NCBI GenBank assembly: GCA_047517485.1
Contig: JAKZSU010000117.1
Location: 1-16,036, forward strand
Origin: JAKZSU01 sp047517485
GTDB taxonomy: Bacteria > Pseudomonadota > Alphaproteobacteria > UBA7887
Direction: 5' to 3'
Length of the DNA stretch: 16,036 bases
Shown piece after piece: positions 7,193-14,836 of the stretch. Within the stretch, counting starts at the first letter, position 1. Each line of letters begins with the position of its first letter. Made by a program: the position numbers and the translations under genes. Under the pieces are notes generated by a model. It searched no databases, had not been told where the DNA came from, and saw nothing but the letters and a program-made list of their open reading frames with translations.

Positions 7193-7923
7193 CGCGCGCC
7201 GGCTGTGGAAAACAGCGCGGCGGCCCGCGCCAGGCTCTCCGGGGTCCCGATATCGATAAATGCGCCGCGTGCCCGATACGCCGCGATTCTCGGGCACGGC
7301 AGGGTTTGCAGGAAATCCCGCTCCAACGATCCACCGTCCATCGATGACAAGCGGTCGAGCGCCGCCTGCGAGAAGGTATAGAAGCCGCCGTTGACCAGGC
7401 CCGGTCCGGGATCGGTGGCGCTCTTCTCGGCAAAGGCGGTAATCTCGCCGTCGGTCACCGACACCTTGCCATAGCGGGCGGCGTCCTCGACTTCGACGCA
7501 GACGATACCGATCTCGGCGCGCGCGGCCGCGACGGTGGCGAGAAAATCGGCGCGATCGATGTCGAGCCAAGTGTCGCCGTTCATCACCAGGACCGGATCG
7601 CTGTGCAGCATCGGCCGGGCCAGGCGCAGCGCGCCGCCGGTGCCTCGCGGCGCGGTCTCCAGCGAGCACGCGATGGTGAGTGAGCCGGGCGGGCGTCGGT
7701 CGAGATGCGCCGCGACCGCGTCGGCGAGATGGCCGAGGCAAAGCACCACGCGGCGGGCTCCGAAAGCCACCAGCCAATCGAGCACGTGGTCGAGAAATGG
7801 CCTATCCCCCACCGGCGCGAGGATTTTTGGTGTATCGCCAAGCACGCCGGCAATGCGGGTCCCCAGACCACCGGCCAGGATCGCGACATCGACCTCGGCA
7901 AGGCAATTTCGATTTCCCGGCAT
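7189..7923 (-). CDS. hddC: Sugar-1-phosphate nucleotidyltransferase, HddC-like
   Basis: A 244-residue NTP-transferase-fold enzyme. The signature AILAGGLGTR (about 14-23) and TPKILAPVGDRPF (31-43) bind nucleotide and phosphate; MNGDTWLDID (about 114-123) holds the metal-binding Asp; and the loop ETAPRGTGGALR (89-100) is typical of the family. Together with the adjacent HddA-like kinase this fits HddC, which makes GDP-D-glycero-alpha-D-manno-heptose from heptose 1-phosphate and GTP. The nucleotide cannot be read from the sequence, so other NDP-sugars remain possible. I choose ATG at 7923, which shares a base with the preceding TGA (TGATG), over the open frame to 8247. Confidence 0.88.
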   Translation of the reverse strand: MPGNRNCLAEVDVAILAGGLGTRIAGVLGDTPKILAPVGDRPFLDHVLDWLVAFGARRVVLCLGHLADAVAAHLDRRPPGSLTIACSLETAPRGTGGALRLARPMLHSDPVLVMNGDTWLDIDRADFLATVAAARAEIGIVCVEVEDAARYGKVSVTDGEITAFAEKSATDPGPGLVNGGFYTFSQAALDRLSSMDGGSLERDFLQTLPCPRIAAYRARGAFIDIGTPESLARAAALFSTAGAR

Positions 7924-9422
7924 CACGCGTCGATACTTTCCTCGAGCAGCGCGCGGTGCAGGCGGTGGCATGCCATTTCCGCGACATGGCCGCGCGCCTG
8001 CCAGCCGAAGCGCTGGGTCAGCATGTCGAGGTAGCGCGGATTGGCGAAATAAGCGTCGAAGGCGCGATCGCGAAAGCGCAGCACTTCGGCGCTCGCCAGG
8101 GTCTCGGTGGGCAACGGCAGGCAATCCTCGCTGTGCTGCGAATAGCCCGACCAGTTTTCCGGCAAGGATACGCCGTTGGCGATGGCATCGGCATACAGCC
8201 GCGACCCCGGATAGGCCATCGCCGAATAGAAATTGGCGAACTCGCAATTGAGCTCGACCGCGAGGTCGAGGGTGGCGCGCATCGAGGCGGCATCGTCATC
8301 GGGGAGACCGAAGATGAAGTTACCGATGACGTTGATGCCGGCCTTTTGAATCTCGCGCACGATACCGACGATATCGTCGTGGCGGAGCGCCTTGTCGGCG
8401 CCGTCGCGAACATGCTTGGAGCCCGATTCGATACCCAGTGCCAGCCATTGGAAACCGGCACGGCGCAGCGTCGACAGCATTTCCGGTTTCACCGTATCGA
8501 CCCGCGCATAGGCCCAAATATTGAGATCGAGTCCGAGTCCGATCAAGCCCTCGCAGATCGCGCGCACGTGGCGTTCGTTGAGCACGAACATCTCATCGAC
8601 GATCTTGAACGTGCGCACACCGTGGGTCTCGTGCAGGGTGCGAATCTCGTCGACCACCCGCGCCGGCGCGCGCATGCGGTAGCGGTTGGCATCAAAGGGC
8701 GCGTTGATGCAGCAGAAACTGCATTGGTAGGGACACCCCAGCGAAGTGTAGATCGCGGCGTAGGGCTGGCGGGCCTCGAGATCGGCGAAGCATTGCCAAT
8801 TGTGCGCGCGGTAACGGTCCATCGGCAGAAGATCCCAGGCGTTGCCGTGCAGATCTTCGTCGAGGTCGCTGATCAATGGCGCCGAGAGATTGACCCGGGG
8901 CTCATTGTCGTCCCACCACACCAGGCCGGGAATGGCGGCAAGCGGGGCGCCATCGGGGTCGGCGAGGGCGGCGAGAAGCCCGACCACGGTAACCGGTCCC
9001 TCGCCCTTGCAGGCATAATCGACCGCCTCTTCGCGCAGGGTTCTTTCGGGCAGCGCGGACACATGGCCGCCGACGATCAGAATCGGCCGCTCGGGATCGC
9101 GCGCCTTGATCGCGGTGGCGATCGCCCCGGCGCCGGTCATCTGTTGGGTCGAGGCCGAGGGCTGATGGCCGAACGCGACCAGGCAGACCAGCCGCGGCGC
9201 GCGTGCCGCCACCGCCGCCGCCACCGCGTCGGGCGGCATGTTCTCGGCCTCGGAATCGAGGATTGCCACGCCGTGGCCGCGATCGCGCACATAGCCGGCG
9301 ATCAGCCGGCACCATAGCGGCGGCTCGACCGCGGCCAACGCGTCGCCGAGCGCCTGATACAGCTTCTCCCGCCCGCCGGGATTGACCAGCAGGAGATCCA
9401 GCGTGTCCGGGGTCGTCGTCAT
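7923..9422 (-). CDS. Cobalamin-binding-domain radical SAM protein
   Basis: A 499-residue protein with an N-terminal B12-binding-like Rossmann domain (about 9-165, DLLLVNPGG to VTVVGLLAAL) and a radical SAM barrel. The 4Fe-4S/SAM motif is C230-PYQ-C234-SF-C237. Later barrel features are WLALGIESGSKHVRDGADKA and NVIGNFIFGLPDDDAASM. The classical DxHxxG cobalamin signature is not seen (GHQPSAS lies in the same area), which is common in this class. Such enzymes carry out radical methylations and other C-C or C-O chemistry at unactivated carbons. Inside a nucleotide-sugar operon the likely substrate is the sugar or the glycan lipid carrier (inference). ATG 9422 overlaps the SDR stop as ATGA. No methylase partner is visible. 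Confidence 0.9.
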   Translation of the reverse strand: MTTTPDTLDLLLVNPGGREKLYQALGDALAAVEPPLWCRLIAGYVRDRGHGVAILDSEAENMPPDAVAAAVAARAPRLVCLVAFGHQPSASTQQMTGAGAIATAIKARDPERPILIVGGHVSALPERTLREEAVDYACKGEGPVTVVGLLAALADPDGAPLAAIPGLVWWDDNEPRVNLSAPLISDLDEDLHGNAWDLLPMDRYRAHNWQCFADLEARQPYAAIYTSLGCPYQCSFCCINAPFDANRYRMRAPARVVDEIRTLHETHGVRTFKIVDEMFVLNERHVRAICEGLIGLGLDLNIWAYARVDTVKPEMLSTLRRAGFQWLALGIESGSKHVRDGADKALRHDDIVGIVREIQKAGINVIGNFIFGLPDDDAASMRATLDLAVELNCEFANFYSAMAYPGSRLYADAIANGVSLPENWSGYSQHSEDCLPLPTETLASAEVLRFRDRAFDAYFANPRYLDMLTQRFGWQARGHVAEMACHRLHRALLEESIDA

Positions 9423-10363
9423 TGGTTGCCGTACCGCGTGTCGCGGATCATCGCGTATCCCTTGATCAACTCGGCGATTCCTTCATCGAGGCCGTGCGCC
9501 GGTGCCCAGCCGGTCGCCTCGAGCCTGGCGTTGGAGACGATGTAGTCGCGCTTGTCCAAATCCTCGCCGATCTCGGCCTCGAGAACGGTGAAGGCGGGGA
9601 CTTGCGCCTGGATGCGCTGGCACAACTCGAGCTTCGACAAATTGGCATCGGTTAGCCCGACATTATAAGGCCGGTCACGCATGGTCGCGAAATTGGCGAT
9701 GCCGTGCAGGAAGGTGCGCGCGACGTCGCGGACATGGATGTAGTTGCGCTTGAAATGGCCCTCGAACAGCACCACCGAGCGATCGGTGACCGCGCGATAG
9801 ACGAAATCGTTGACCAACAGGTCGAGGCGCATGCGCGGCGAGAAGCCGAAGACGGTGGCGAGGCGGAAGCTGATCGCGTTGCCGCGCGCCAGCACCGCCT
9901 GCTCGGCCTCGACCTTGGTGCGGCCGTAGAGCGAGATCGGACGCAGCGGTGTCTCCTCGGTGCATTCCTTGCCGGCCTCGCCGATGCCGTAACCCGAATT
10001 GGTAATCGGCATCAGCACCCGTTGCTCTCGGCTCAATAAGCCCAGCAGCGTGAGCACCGCGTCGCGATTGGTGGTGACCGCGCCGATCCGATCGGCATCG
10101 CAGAGCGGCGCGCCGACCAGCGCGGCCAGCGGAATGACCACGTCGGCCTCGCGCACCAATGGCGCCAACGTCGCTTCGTCGCGGGCGTCACCGCGGATCA
10201 CCGTGAAGGCGGGGTCGGCGCACGCCGCGGCCAGCGCGTTCTGCTCGAACATGAAGCGGTCGAGCACGCTGACGCGATGTCCCGCGGCGAGCAGCGCCGG
10301 CACCAGCACCGCGCCCAGATAGCCGGCGCCGCCGGTGACCAGAATCGATAAACCCGCGCTCAT
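9419..10363 (-). CDS. NAD-dependent epimerase/dehydratase-family SDR (nucleotide-sugar modifying)
   Basis: An extended short-chain dehydrogenase/reductase of 314 residues. The NAD(P)-binding motif TGGAGYLG lies at 10-17; the catalytic residues are S123 (in TNSGYGIG) and Y146-x3-K150 (YGRTK). Further family landmarks are FRLATVFGFSPRMR, the interaction motif RNYIHVRDVARTFLHG and PYNVGL. It lacks the TDE motif typical of 4,6-dehydratases, so a 4-ketoreductase or epimerase role is more likely than dehydration. Placed directly after a ColD-like 3-dehydratase, it may reduce or epimerise the 4-keto product, as ColC does in colitose synthesis (inference). ATG 10363 overlaps the upstream stop as ATGA. 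Confidence 0.9.
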   Translation of the reverse strand: MSAGLSILVTGGAGYLGAVLVPALLAAGHRVSVLDRFMFEQNALAAACADPAFTVIRGDARDEATLAPLVREADVVIPLAALVGAPLCDADRIGAVTTNRDAVLTLLGLLSREQRVLMPITNSGYGIGEAGKECTEETPLRPISLYGRTKVEAEQAVLARGNAISFRLATVFGFSPRMRLDLLVNDFVYRAVTDRSVVLFEGHFKRNYIHVRDVARTFLHGIANFATMRDRPYNVGLTDANLSKLELCQRIQAQVPAFTVLEAEIGEDLDKRDYIVSNARLEATGWAPAHGLDEGIAELIKGYAMIRDTRYGNQ

Positions 10364-11526
10364 GACAGCGCGTCCAAGACGTGGTGCAGGCGCTCGATCT
10401 CGGGGCCGAGATCGAACGGATGGTTGCCGACAAAGAAGCCGTGATCGTGGGCCCGATTGGCGTTGTCGACACTGCCGGCGATCTCGTAATCGTAATGGCG
10501 CAGCACGTCGTGGCGCAGAAAACAGCCGCCGGTGATGATGCGAAAGCCGATGTCGGCGTCGCGCAACGCGTCGAACACCCGTTGACGCGGCGGCCCTTGT
10601 TCAGGGTCGAGAACGATGGTGAACGAGAACGCCGAGCTCCTGCCAGTCTCGCGCTGGATGACGAAGCGCGGATCGGCGGCGAAGCGCTGTTGGAAAAGCG
10701 CCAGATTGCGCCGCCGCGCCGCGGTCATCGCCGGAAGCTTGGCGAGCTGCGCCAGGCCGACGGCGCCGGAGATCTCCAACGGCCGCACATTATAGCCCGG
10801 CAGGATGAATCGATAGGCCTCGAAGGGATCGTCTTCGCGGGCCTCGAACAGCCCGCTGTCGGGCGACAGGCCACGCGCCCAACCGTGCGAGCGCAGGCTG
10901 CGCGCGAGATCGGCGAACTCGTCGTTGTCGGTGACCAGCATGCCGCCTTCCATGGTCGAAACGTGGTGCGAGAAGAAGAAGCTGAAGGTGCCAATGTCGC
11001 CGAAAGTACCGGTCTTGCGCCCGTCGATCTCGGCGTCGAGGGATTCGCAATTGTCCTCGAGGAAATGCAGTTCGTGACGGTCGGCCAGCGCCCGCATTTC
11101 CGCCAACGGTGCCGGATTGCCGAGAATGCTGACGCCGACGATCAGGCGGGTGCGCGGCGTCACCGCCGCCTCGAGCCGCGCGGCGTCGACATTGAGGGTC
11201 GCCAATTCGACATCGACGAAACGCAGCTTGAGGCCGTATTGCTGCAGCGGATGGTAGGTCGTGGCCCACGAGATTGCCGGCACGATCACTTCATCGCCGC
11301 GCGCCAGCGGCCGTTTGCCGGTAAAGAACAGGCTCGCCACCGCGATCAGGTTGGCCGACGAGCCGGAATTCACCATCACCGCGTGACGCTTACCGTGATA
11401 CGCGGCAAAGGCGTCTTCGAACGCGGCCACTCGCGTGCCCATGGTGACGTTGCCGCTAGCGAGAACGGCGTCGATCGCCGCCCGCTCCTCGGCGCCCCAG
11501 GATGATGCCGCGAGATCGTAGGACAT
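10360..11526 (-). CDS. DegT/DnrJ-fold PLP enzyme with His188 in place of Lys: ColD-like sugar 3-dehydratase
   Basis: A fold-type I DegT/DnrJ/EryC1/StrS protein of 388 residues. Most family members are aminotransferases with a PLP-binding lysine; here the segment FSFFFSHHVSTMEGGML (181-197) has His188 at that site. The same change at the same number defines ColD, the GDP-4-keto-6-deoxy-D-mannose 3-dehydratase, which uses PMP and glutamate to remove the C3 hydroxyl. The length (388) and the segments SWATTYHPLQQYGLKL, EDNCESLD and LRSHGWARG also fit the ColD group as I know it. I therefore call a C3 dehydratase, not an aminotransferase; the sugar substrate is not determined. ATG 11526 starts 1 nt after the E1 beta stop. 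The frame remains open to 12027 but runs into E1 beta there. Confidence 0.9.
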   Translation of the reverse strand: MSYDLAASSWGAEERAAIDAVLASGNVTMGTRVAAFEDAFAAYHGKRHAVMVNSGSSANLIAVASLFFTGKRPLARGDEVIVPAISWATTYHPLQQYGLKLRFVDVELATLNVDAARLEAAVTPRTRLIVGVSILGNPAPLAEMRALADRHELHFLEDNCESLDAEIDGRKTGTFGDIGTFSFFFSHHVSTMEGGMLVTDNDEFADLARSLRSHGWARGLSPDSGLFEAREDDPFEAYRFILPGYNVRPLEISGAVGLAQLAKLPAMTAARRRNLALFQQRFAADPRFVIQRETGRSSAFSFTIVLDPEQGPPRQRVFDALRDADIGFRIITGGCFLRHDVLRHYDYEIAGSVDNANRAHDHGFFVGNHPFDLGPEIERLHHVLDALS

Positions 11527-11527
11527 C

Positions 11528-12592
11528 TCAGAACGGTCCGCGAAATTCAGTTTGGTGGGCAAGCGCCGTCTCTTCCGGCATCGGTCGCCAGGGGTCACTG
11601 TCGGGGCGCGCCAGGGCGTGGGCGGCAGCGGCAATGGTCGCCGGATTGGGATAGAAAAGCGCCTCCAACGATGGTGTCGTCGGGCAGGTGGTGGGGGCAA
11701 ATCCGAGGCGCCGGGCGCCGCCCCGGAGCAACCCGGCCTCGGCGACATCGGCGACGATCTCGGCGCTGGCGCCGCACGAGGTCCACGCATTGTCGACCAC
11801 CAAAAGCCGGCCGGTCTTCGCCACCGAGGCGCGGATCGTCTCGCGGTCGAGGGGAACCAGCGACACCGGATCGATGATCTCCGCGGCGAGTCCCTGTTCG
11901 GCCAACAGCGCCGCCGCGGCCACCGTCTCGACGACCATGTTGGAAATCGCGACGATGGTGATGTCGTCGCCCTCGGCGACCACGCGGGCGCGCCCGAACG
12001 GCACCGTGAACGGCGCCTCCGGCACATCGGCGACAGTGGGATACAGCAATCGATGCTCGACGAAGATCACCGGATTGTCGTCGCGGATCGCGGCGATCAG
12101 GCAGCCCTTGGCGTCGTGGGCATTCGACGGCGCCACCACCTTGAGCCCAGGCACATGCATGAACATCGCATGCAGGCCCTGGCTGTGCTGCGCCCCTTGG
12201 CCCCACGACTTGCCGATCATCGAGCGCACCACCAGCGGCACCCGTGCCCGCCCGCCATACATGTAACGGCTCTTGGCGGCGATATTGACCAACTGGTTCA
12301 TGCACAGCATGAGAAAATCCATGCGGATATGCACATGGACCGGGCGCAGGCCAGCCATCGCGGCGCCAATCGCAACCCCGGTCATCGCATCCTCGGACAA
12401 CGGCGTGGTGAACACCCGCTCGGGCCCGAAGCGCGATGCCAAATCGCGGGTCGAGCCCTGGATCGCCTTATGATCATCGACGTCGAGACCCATCACGAAC
12501 ACCCGCTCGTCGCCCGCCATCTCTTGCGTGACCGCCTCACACAAAGCATCGACATAGCTCAGCGGACGCGCGGTTTCAGTCGGCAAAGACAT
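11528..12592 (-). CDS. ThDP-dependent dehydrogenase E1 component, beta subunit
   Basis: A 354-residue transketolase-like beta subunit of the pyruvate/acetoin/branched-chain 2-oxoacid dehydrogenase E1 class. Landmarks: TTPLSEDAMTGVAIGAAMAG (62-81, with the conserved cofactor-activating Glu67), MDFLMLCMNQLVN, KSRYMYGG and VPLVVRSMIGKSWGQGAQHS (118-137). It pairs with the alpha-subunit gene just upstream, overlapping it by 17 bp. No E2 acyltransferase or E3 gene follows; the next gene is a ColD-like sugar dehydratase. In such a setting E1 pairs can donate a two-carbon acetyl unit from pyruvate to a keto-sugar, as proposed for AviB1/AviB2 in avilamycin biosynthesis. Family membership is clear; the sugar role is inference. 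Confidence 0.92.
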   Translation of the reverse strand: MSLPTETARPLSYVDALCEAVTQEMAGDERVFVMGLDVDDHKAIQGSTRDLASRFGPERVFTTPLSEDAMTGVAIGAAMAGLRPVHVHIRMDFLMLCMNQLVNIAAKSRYMYGGRARVPLVVRSMIGKSWGQGAQHSQGLHAMFMHVPGLKVVAPSNAHDAKGCLIAAIRDDNPVIFVEHRLLYPTVADVPEAPFTVPFGRARVVAEGDDITIVAISNMVVETVAAAALLAEQGLAAEIIDPVSLVPLDRETIRASVAKTGRLLVVDNAWTSCGASAEIVADVAEAGLLRGGARRLGFAPTTCPTTPSLEALFYPNPATIAAAAHALARPDSDPWRPMPEETALAHQTEFRGPF

Positions 12593-13559
12593 CGGCGGTC
12601 AGCTGATCGGCGGACGGGAACGGGCTCGCCTCGGCGAACGCCACGGAATCGGCGATCGCCGCCTCGACCTCGGCGTCGATGGCGGCACGGGTGGTTGACG
12701 ACAGGCGCGCGGCGAGCACGCCAAGCGCATCGCGAGCCTTCCAGACTTCGGCGTCGTTCGCGGAACGATAGCCGGCGTCGTAATCCTCGTTGGGGCCGAC
12801 ATGCTCGCGCCAACGATAGACTTCGCATTCGAGCAACTCCGGGCCGCCGCCGGCGCGGATTCGGGCGACCGCCTCGCCCGCCGCGCGGCGCATGGCGAAG
12901 ATGTCACCGTCCCCAACGCGGCGCGCCGCAACGCCGAAACCTTCGACCCGGCGGCACAAGTCCGGCGCGCCCCACCGTTTGGCGAGCGGGGTATGGATCG
13001 CCAAGCCGTTGTTCTCGCACACAAACAGCACCGGAAGCGCGTGCAGGGCGGCGAAGTTCAGGCTTTCGTGGAAGACTCCTTCCTCGGTGGCGCCATCGCC
13101 GAAAAAGGCGGCGACCACGCGGGCCTCGCGGCGGCGCTTAAAGGCGAGGGCATGGCCGACCGCGACCGGAATTCCGGTGCCGACCACGGCCGAGGTTCCG
13201 AGCACGGTCCGGTCCGGGTCGATCAGATGCATCGAGCCGCCCTTGCCGCGCGCGCAGCCGCCGATCTTGCCGAACATCTCGGCCATCATCGCCGGCACGT
13301 CGCCGCCCTTGGCGAGATAGAGCGCGTGGCCGCGATAACTGCCGGCGACCACATCGTCGGGCCTGAGCCCATCACACACCGCGACCGCCACCGCTTCCTG
13401 CCCGATCGACAAATGCACCGGGCTCTTGATCTTGTCACTGGGGTAGATGTCGGCGATCACCTCCTCGGCGCGCCGAACAAGCCGCATCGAGCGGTAAAGA
13501 CGCGCTTCGTCGGCGGCCTCGGCAACACAAACAGGGTCGGAGATCGGGTCAGGCGGCAT
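12576..13559 (-). CDS. ThDP-dependent dehydrogenase E1 component, alpha subunit
   Basis: A 327-residue alpha subunit of the E1 class. The ThDP-binding motif is intact: GDG at 154-156 (in FFGDGATEEGVFHES) to NN at 183-184 (VCENNGLAIHTP). Other landmarks are LVRRAEEVIADIY, HLSIGQEAVAV, SYRGHALYLAKG and GKGGSMHL. I choose ATG 13559, preceded by a GGAA-containing purine stretch, over an open frame that reaches a TTG at 13604. It is the first gene of the eight-gene minus-strand run; 153 bp separate it from the rhodanese stop and I see no convincing promoter there. Together with the beta gene it encodes the two-subunit E1 only, without a lipoyl E2, which argues against a housekeeping pyruvate dehydrogenase. 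Confidence 0.92.
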   Translation of the reverse strand: MPPDPISDPVCVAEAADEARLYRSMRLVRRAEEVIADIYPSDKIKSPVHLSIGQEAVAVAVCDGLRPDDVVAGSYRGHALYLAKGGDVPAMMAEMFGKIGGCARGKGGSMHLIDPDRTVLGTSAVVGTGIPVAVGHALAFKRRREARVVAAFFGDGATEEGVFHESLNFAALHALPVLFVCENNGLAIHTPLAKRWGAPDLCRRVEGFGVAARRVGDGDIFAMRRAAGEAVARIRAGGGPELLECEVYRWREHVGPNEDYDAGYRSANDAEVWKARDALGVLAARLSSTTRAAIDAEVEAAIADSVAFAEASPFPSADQLTADVFAD

Positions 13560-13712
13560 GCGAGCTTCCGAAAAACCGGATGGTACCGCCAAGAAGGTGA
13601 ACAACCGGTAAATCGGACCCGCCGGGCCGCGGATATTTCGAAGGCCCGGGATGGCGAATTCTTGCGCGTCTAGTCCGGGTCCCGACGGAGATGGAAAATC
13701 CGGCCGCCGCCG

Positions 13713-14630
13713 CTAATTCCCGCCGATCTGGCGTTCCACCGCGCGCGCCGGATCGGCGGTCCAATCGGCCATCGAGCCGTCGTAAAGCCGCGCCTGGTCG
13801 TTGCCGAGCAGTTCGTGCGCGACGAACCAGCCGAGCGACGCCATTTGGCCGGAATTGCAGAAGCTGATTTGCGGGTCCGACGCGGACAGCGACGTATTTT
13901 CGGCGATTTCGTTGAGCACGGCGGCGCTTTGGAACTGGCCGTTTGGCGCGGTCAGCCAAGTGATCGGCACATTGTCGGCGCCGGGCACGGTGCCGGCGCG
14001 CGCGGCGATGCCGGATTTGTTGATGCCGACGAAATAGTCCGAGCCGCGATTGTCGATCAGGCTCTGGCCGGCGGCGCTGGCGGCGATCACATCGTGCGCG
14101 CCGGCCAGCAGTTCGAGTCGCGGGGTGACGGCGAAGGTCTTGGCCTGGCGTGGCGTCCCCTCGCCTTTTTCCAGCGCCGCGCCTGACGCACCATATGCGG
14201 CGATACCGCCGTCGAGTAACGAGACCGCATCGTGACCGAAGACTTTGAAGGTCCAATAGACCCGGGTCGCCAAGGCCATCGCGCCGGCGCTGCCGCCGGG
14301 CCCGGCGACCACCACATGATCGGCGTTGCCGATGCCCAGGCCGCCGATCAGCGCCGCCAAGGATTTTGCGTCCGGCAGCATTCCGGGGACCCCGTCGCGA
14401 ACCACCCGCCAGTCGTCGCCGCGATAGGAGCTATGGACCGAGCACGGGATGTGGGCCCGCGTATAGGCCCGCGCCGCAGGCCGGATATCGAGCACGACGA
14501 CGCCGTCGTCGCACCCATGCGCCGCGATCCAGGCACTATCGACCAAGGGGCCGATTTCGGCCGCCGCGGCCGGCATCGCGGCGAGGGTCAGGCCGGCAAA
14601 TCCAAGCAAAACAGTCAAAATTCGCGACAT
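13713..14630 (-). CDS. Exported two-domain rhodanese-family sulfurtransferase
   Basis: A 305-residue tandem rhodanese protein of the thiosulfate/3-mercaptopyruvate sulfurtransferase type. The N-terminus (SRILTVLLGFAGLTLAAMP then AAAAEIG) is a typical Sec signal peptide with cleavage expected near residue 24, so it should act in the periplasm. The first domain (about 28-150) has no active-site Cys in its loop, as usual; the second has C258 in the loop CNSGQMAS (258-265). This loop differs from the textbook CRKGVT (thiosulfate) and CG[ST]G (mercaptopyruvate) forms, so the donor is open. ATG 14630 has GGAG 8 nt upstream. The gene is divergent from the glutamate dehydrogenase gene. Co-transcription with the glycan operon downstream is possible but unlikely to be functional. 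Confidence 0.9.
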   Translation of the reverse strand: MSRILTVLLGFAGLTLAAMPAAAAEIGPLVDSAWIAAHGCDDGVVVLDIRPAARAYTRAHIPCSVHSSYRGDDWRVVRDGVPGMLPDAKSLAALIGGLGIGNADHVVVAGPGGSAGAMALATRVYWTFKVFGHDAVSLLDGGIAAYGASGAALEKGEGTPRQAKTFAVTPRLELLAGAHDVIAASAAGQSLIDNRGSDYFVGINKSGIAARAGTVPGADNVPITWLTAPNGQFQSAAVLNEIAENTSLSASDPQISFCNSGQMASLGWFVAHELLGNDQARLYDGSMADWTADPARAVERQIGGN

Positions 14631-14660
14631 CGGGAATCTCCATGTGGATAGGCTGGCCCC

Positions 14661-14688
14661 ATCCTACGCCGAACCGGACATTCGGCAA
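14661..14688 (-). promoter_or_regulatory. Candidate promoter for the rhodanese gene with a hairpin in its spacer
   Basis: On the minus strand TTGCCG (14688-14683), a 16-bp spacer and TAGGAT (14666-14661) lie about 30 bp before the start codon, each box matching consensus at four of six positions. An inverted repeat GCCGAA / TTCGGC (14668-14673 and 14681-14686) spans the spacer and overlaps the -35 box, so it could be an operator. Support is weak. Confidence 0.25.
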
Positions 14689-14836
14689 CCCATCAGACCG
14701 TCGCCTTGATGCCACAAGCGGTGGCCTAATATCCTGGGCCGATTGAAGGTTTCGCGTTTGGACCTAGATCAATGAGAGCGAAAAAGCGGACCGTCAATAT
14801 TATGGCGGCCGCGTCCAATTGGACGGGAAATTAAAC

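Noticed and set aside
7680..9317. 545-codon + strand open frame
   Set aside because: Antisense to the radical SAM and nucleotidyltransferase genes, whose motifs are clear. Long antisense frames are expected at this GC content.
11552..13141. 529-codon + strand open frame
   Set aside because: Antisense to the E1 alpha and beta genes; Arg/Pro-rich translation without a recognisable domain.
13622..13649. 7-bp hairpin CCGGGCC/GGCCCGG between the rhodanese and E1 alpha genes as a terminator
   Set aside because: Long 14-nt loop, short stem and no T-tract; at this GC content it could be chance.
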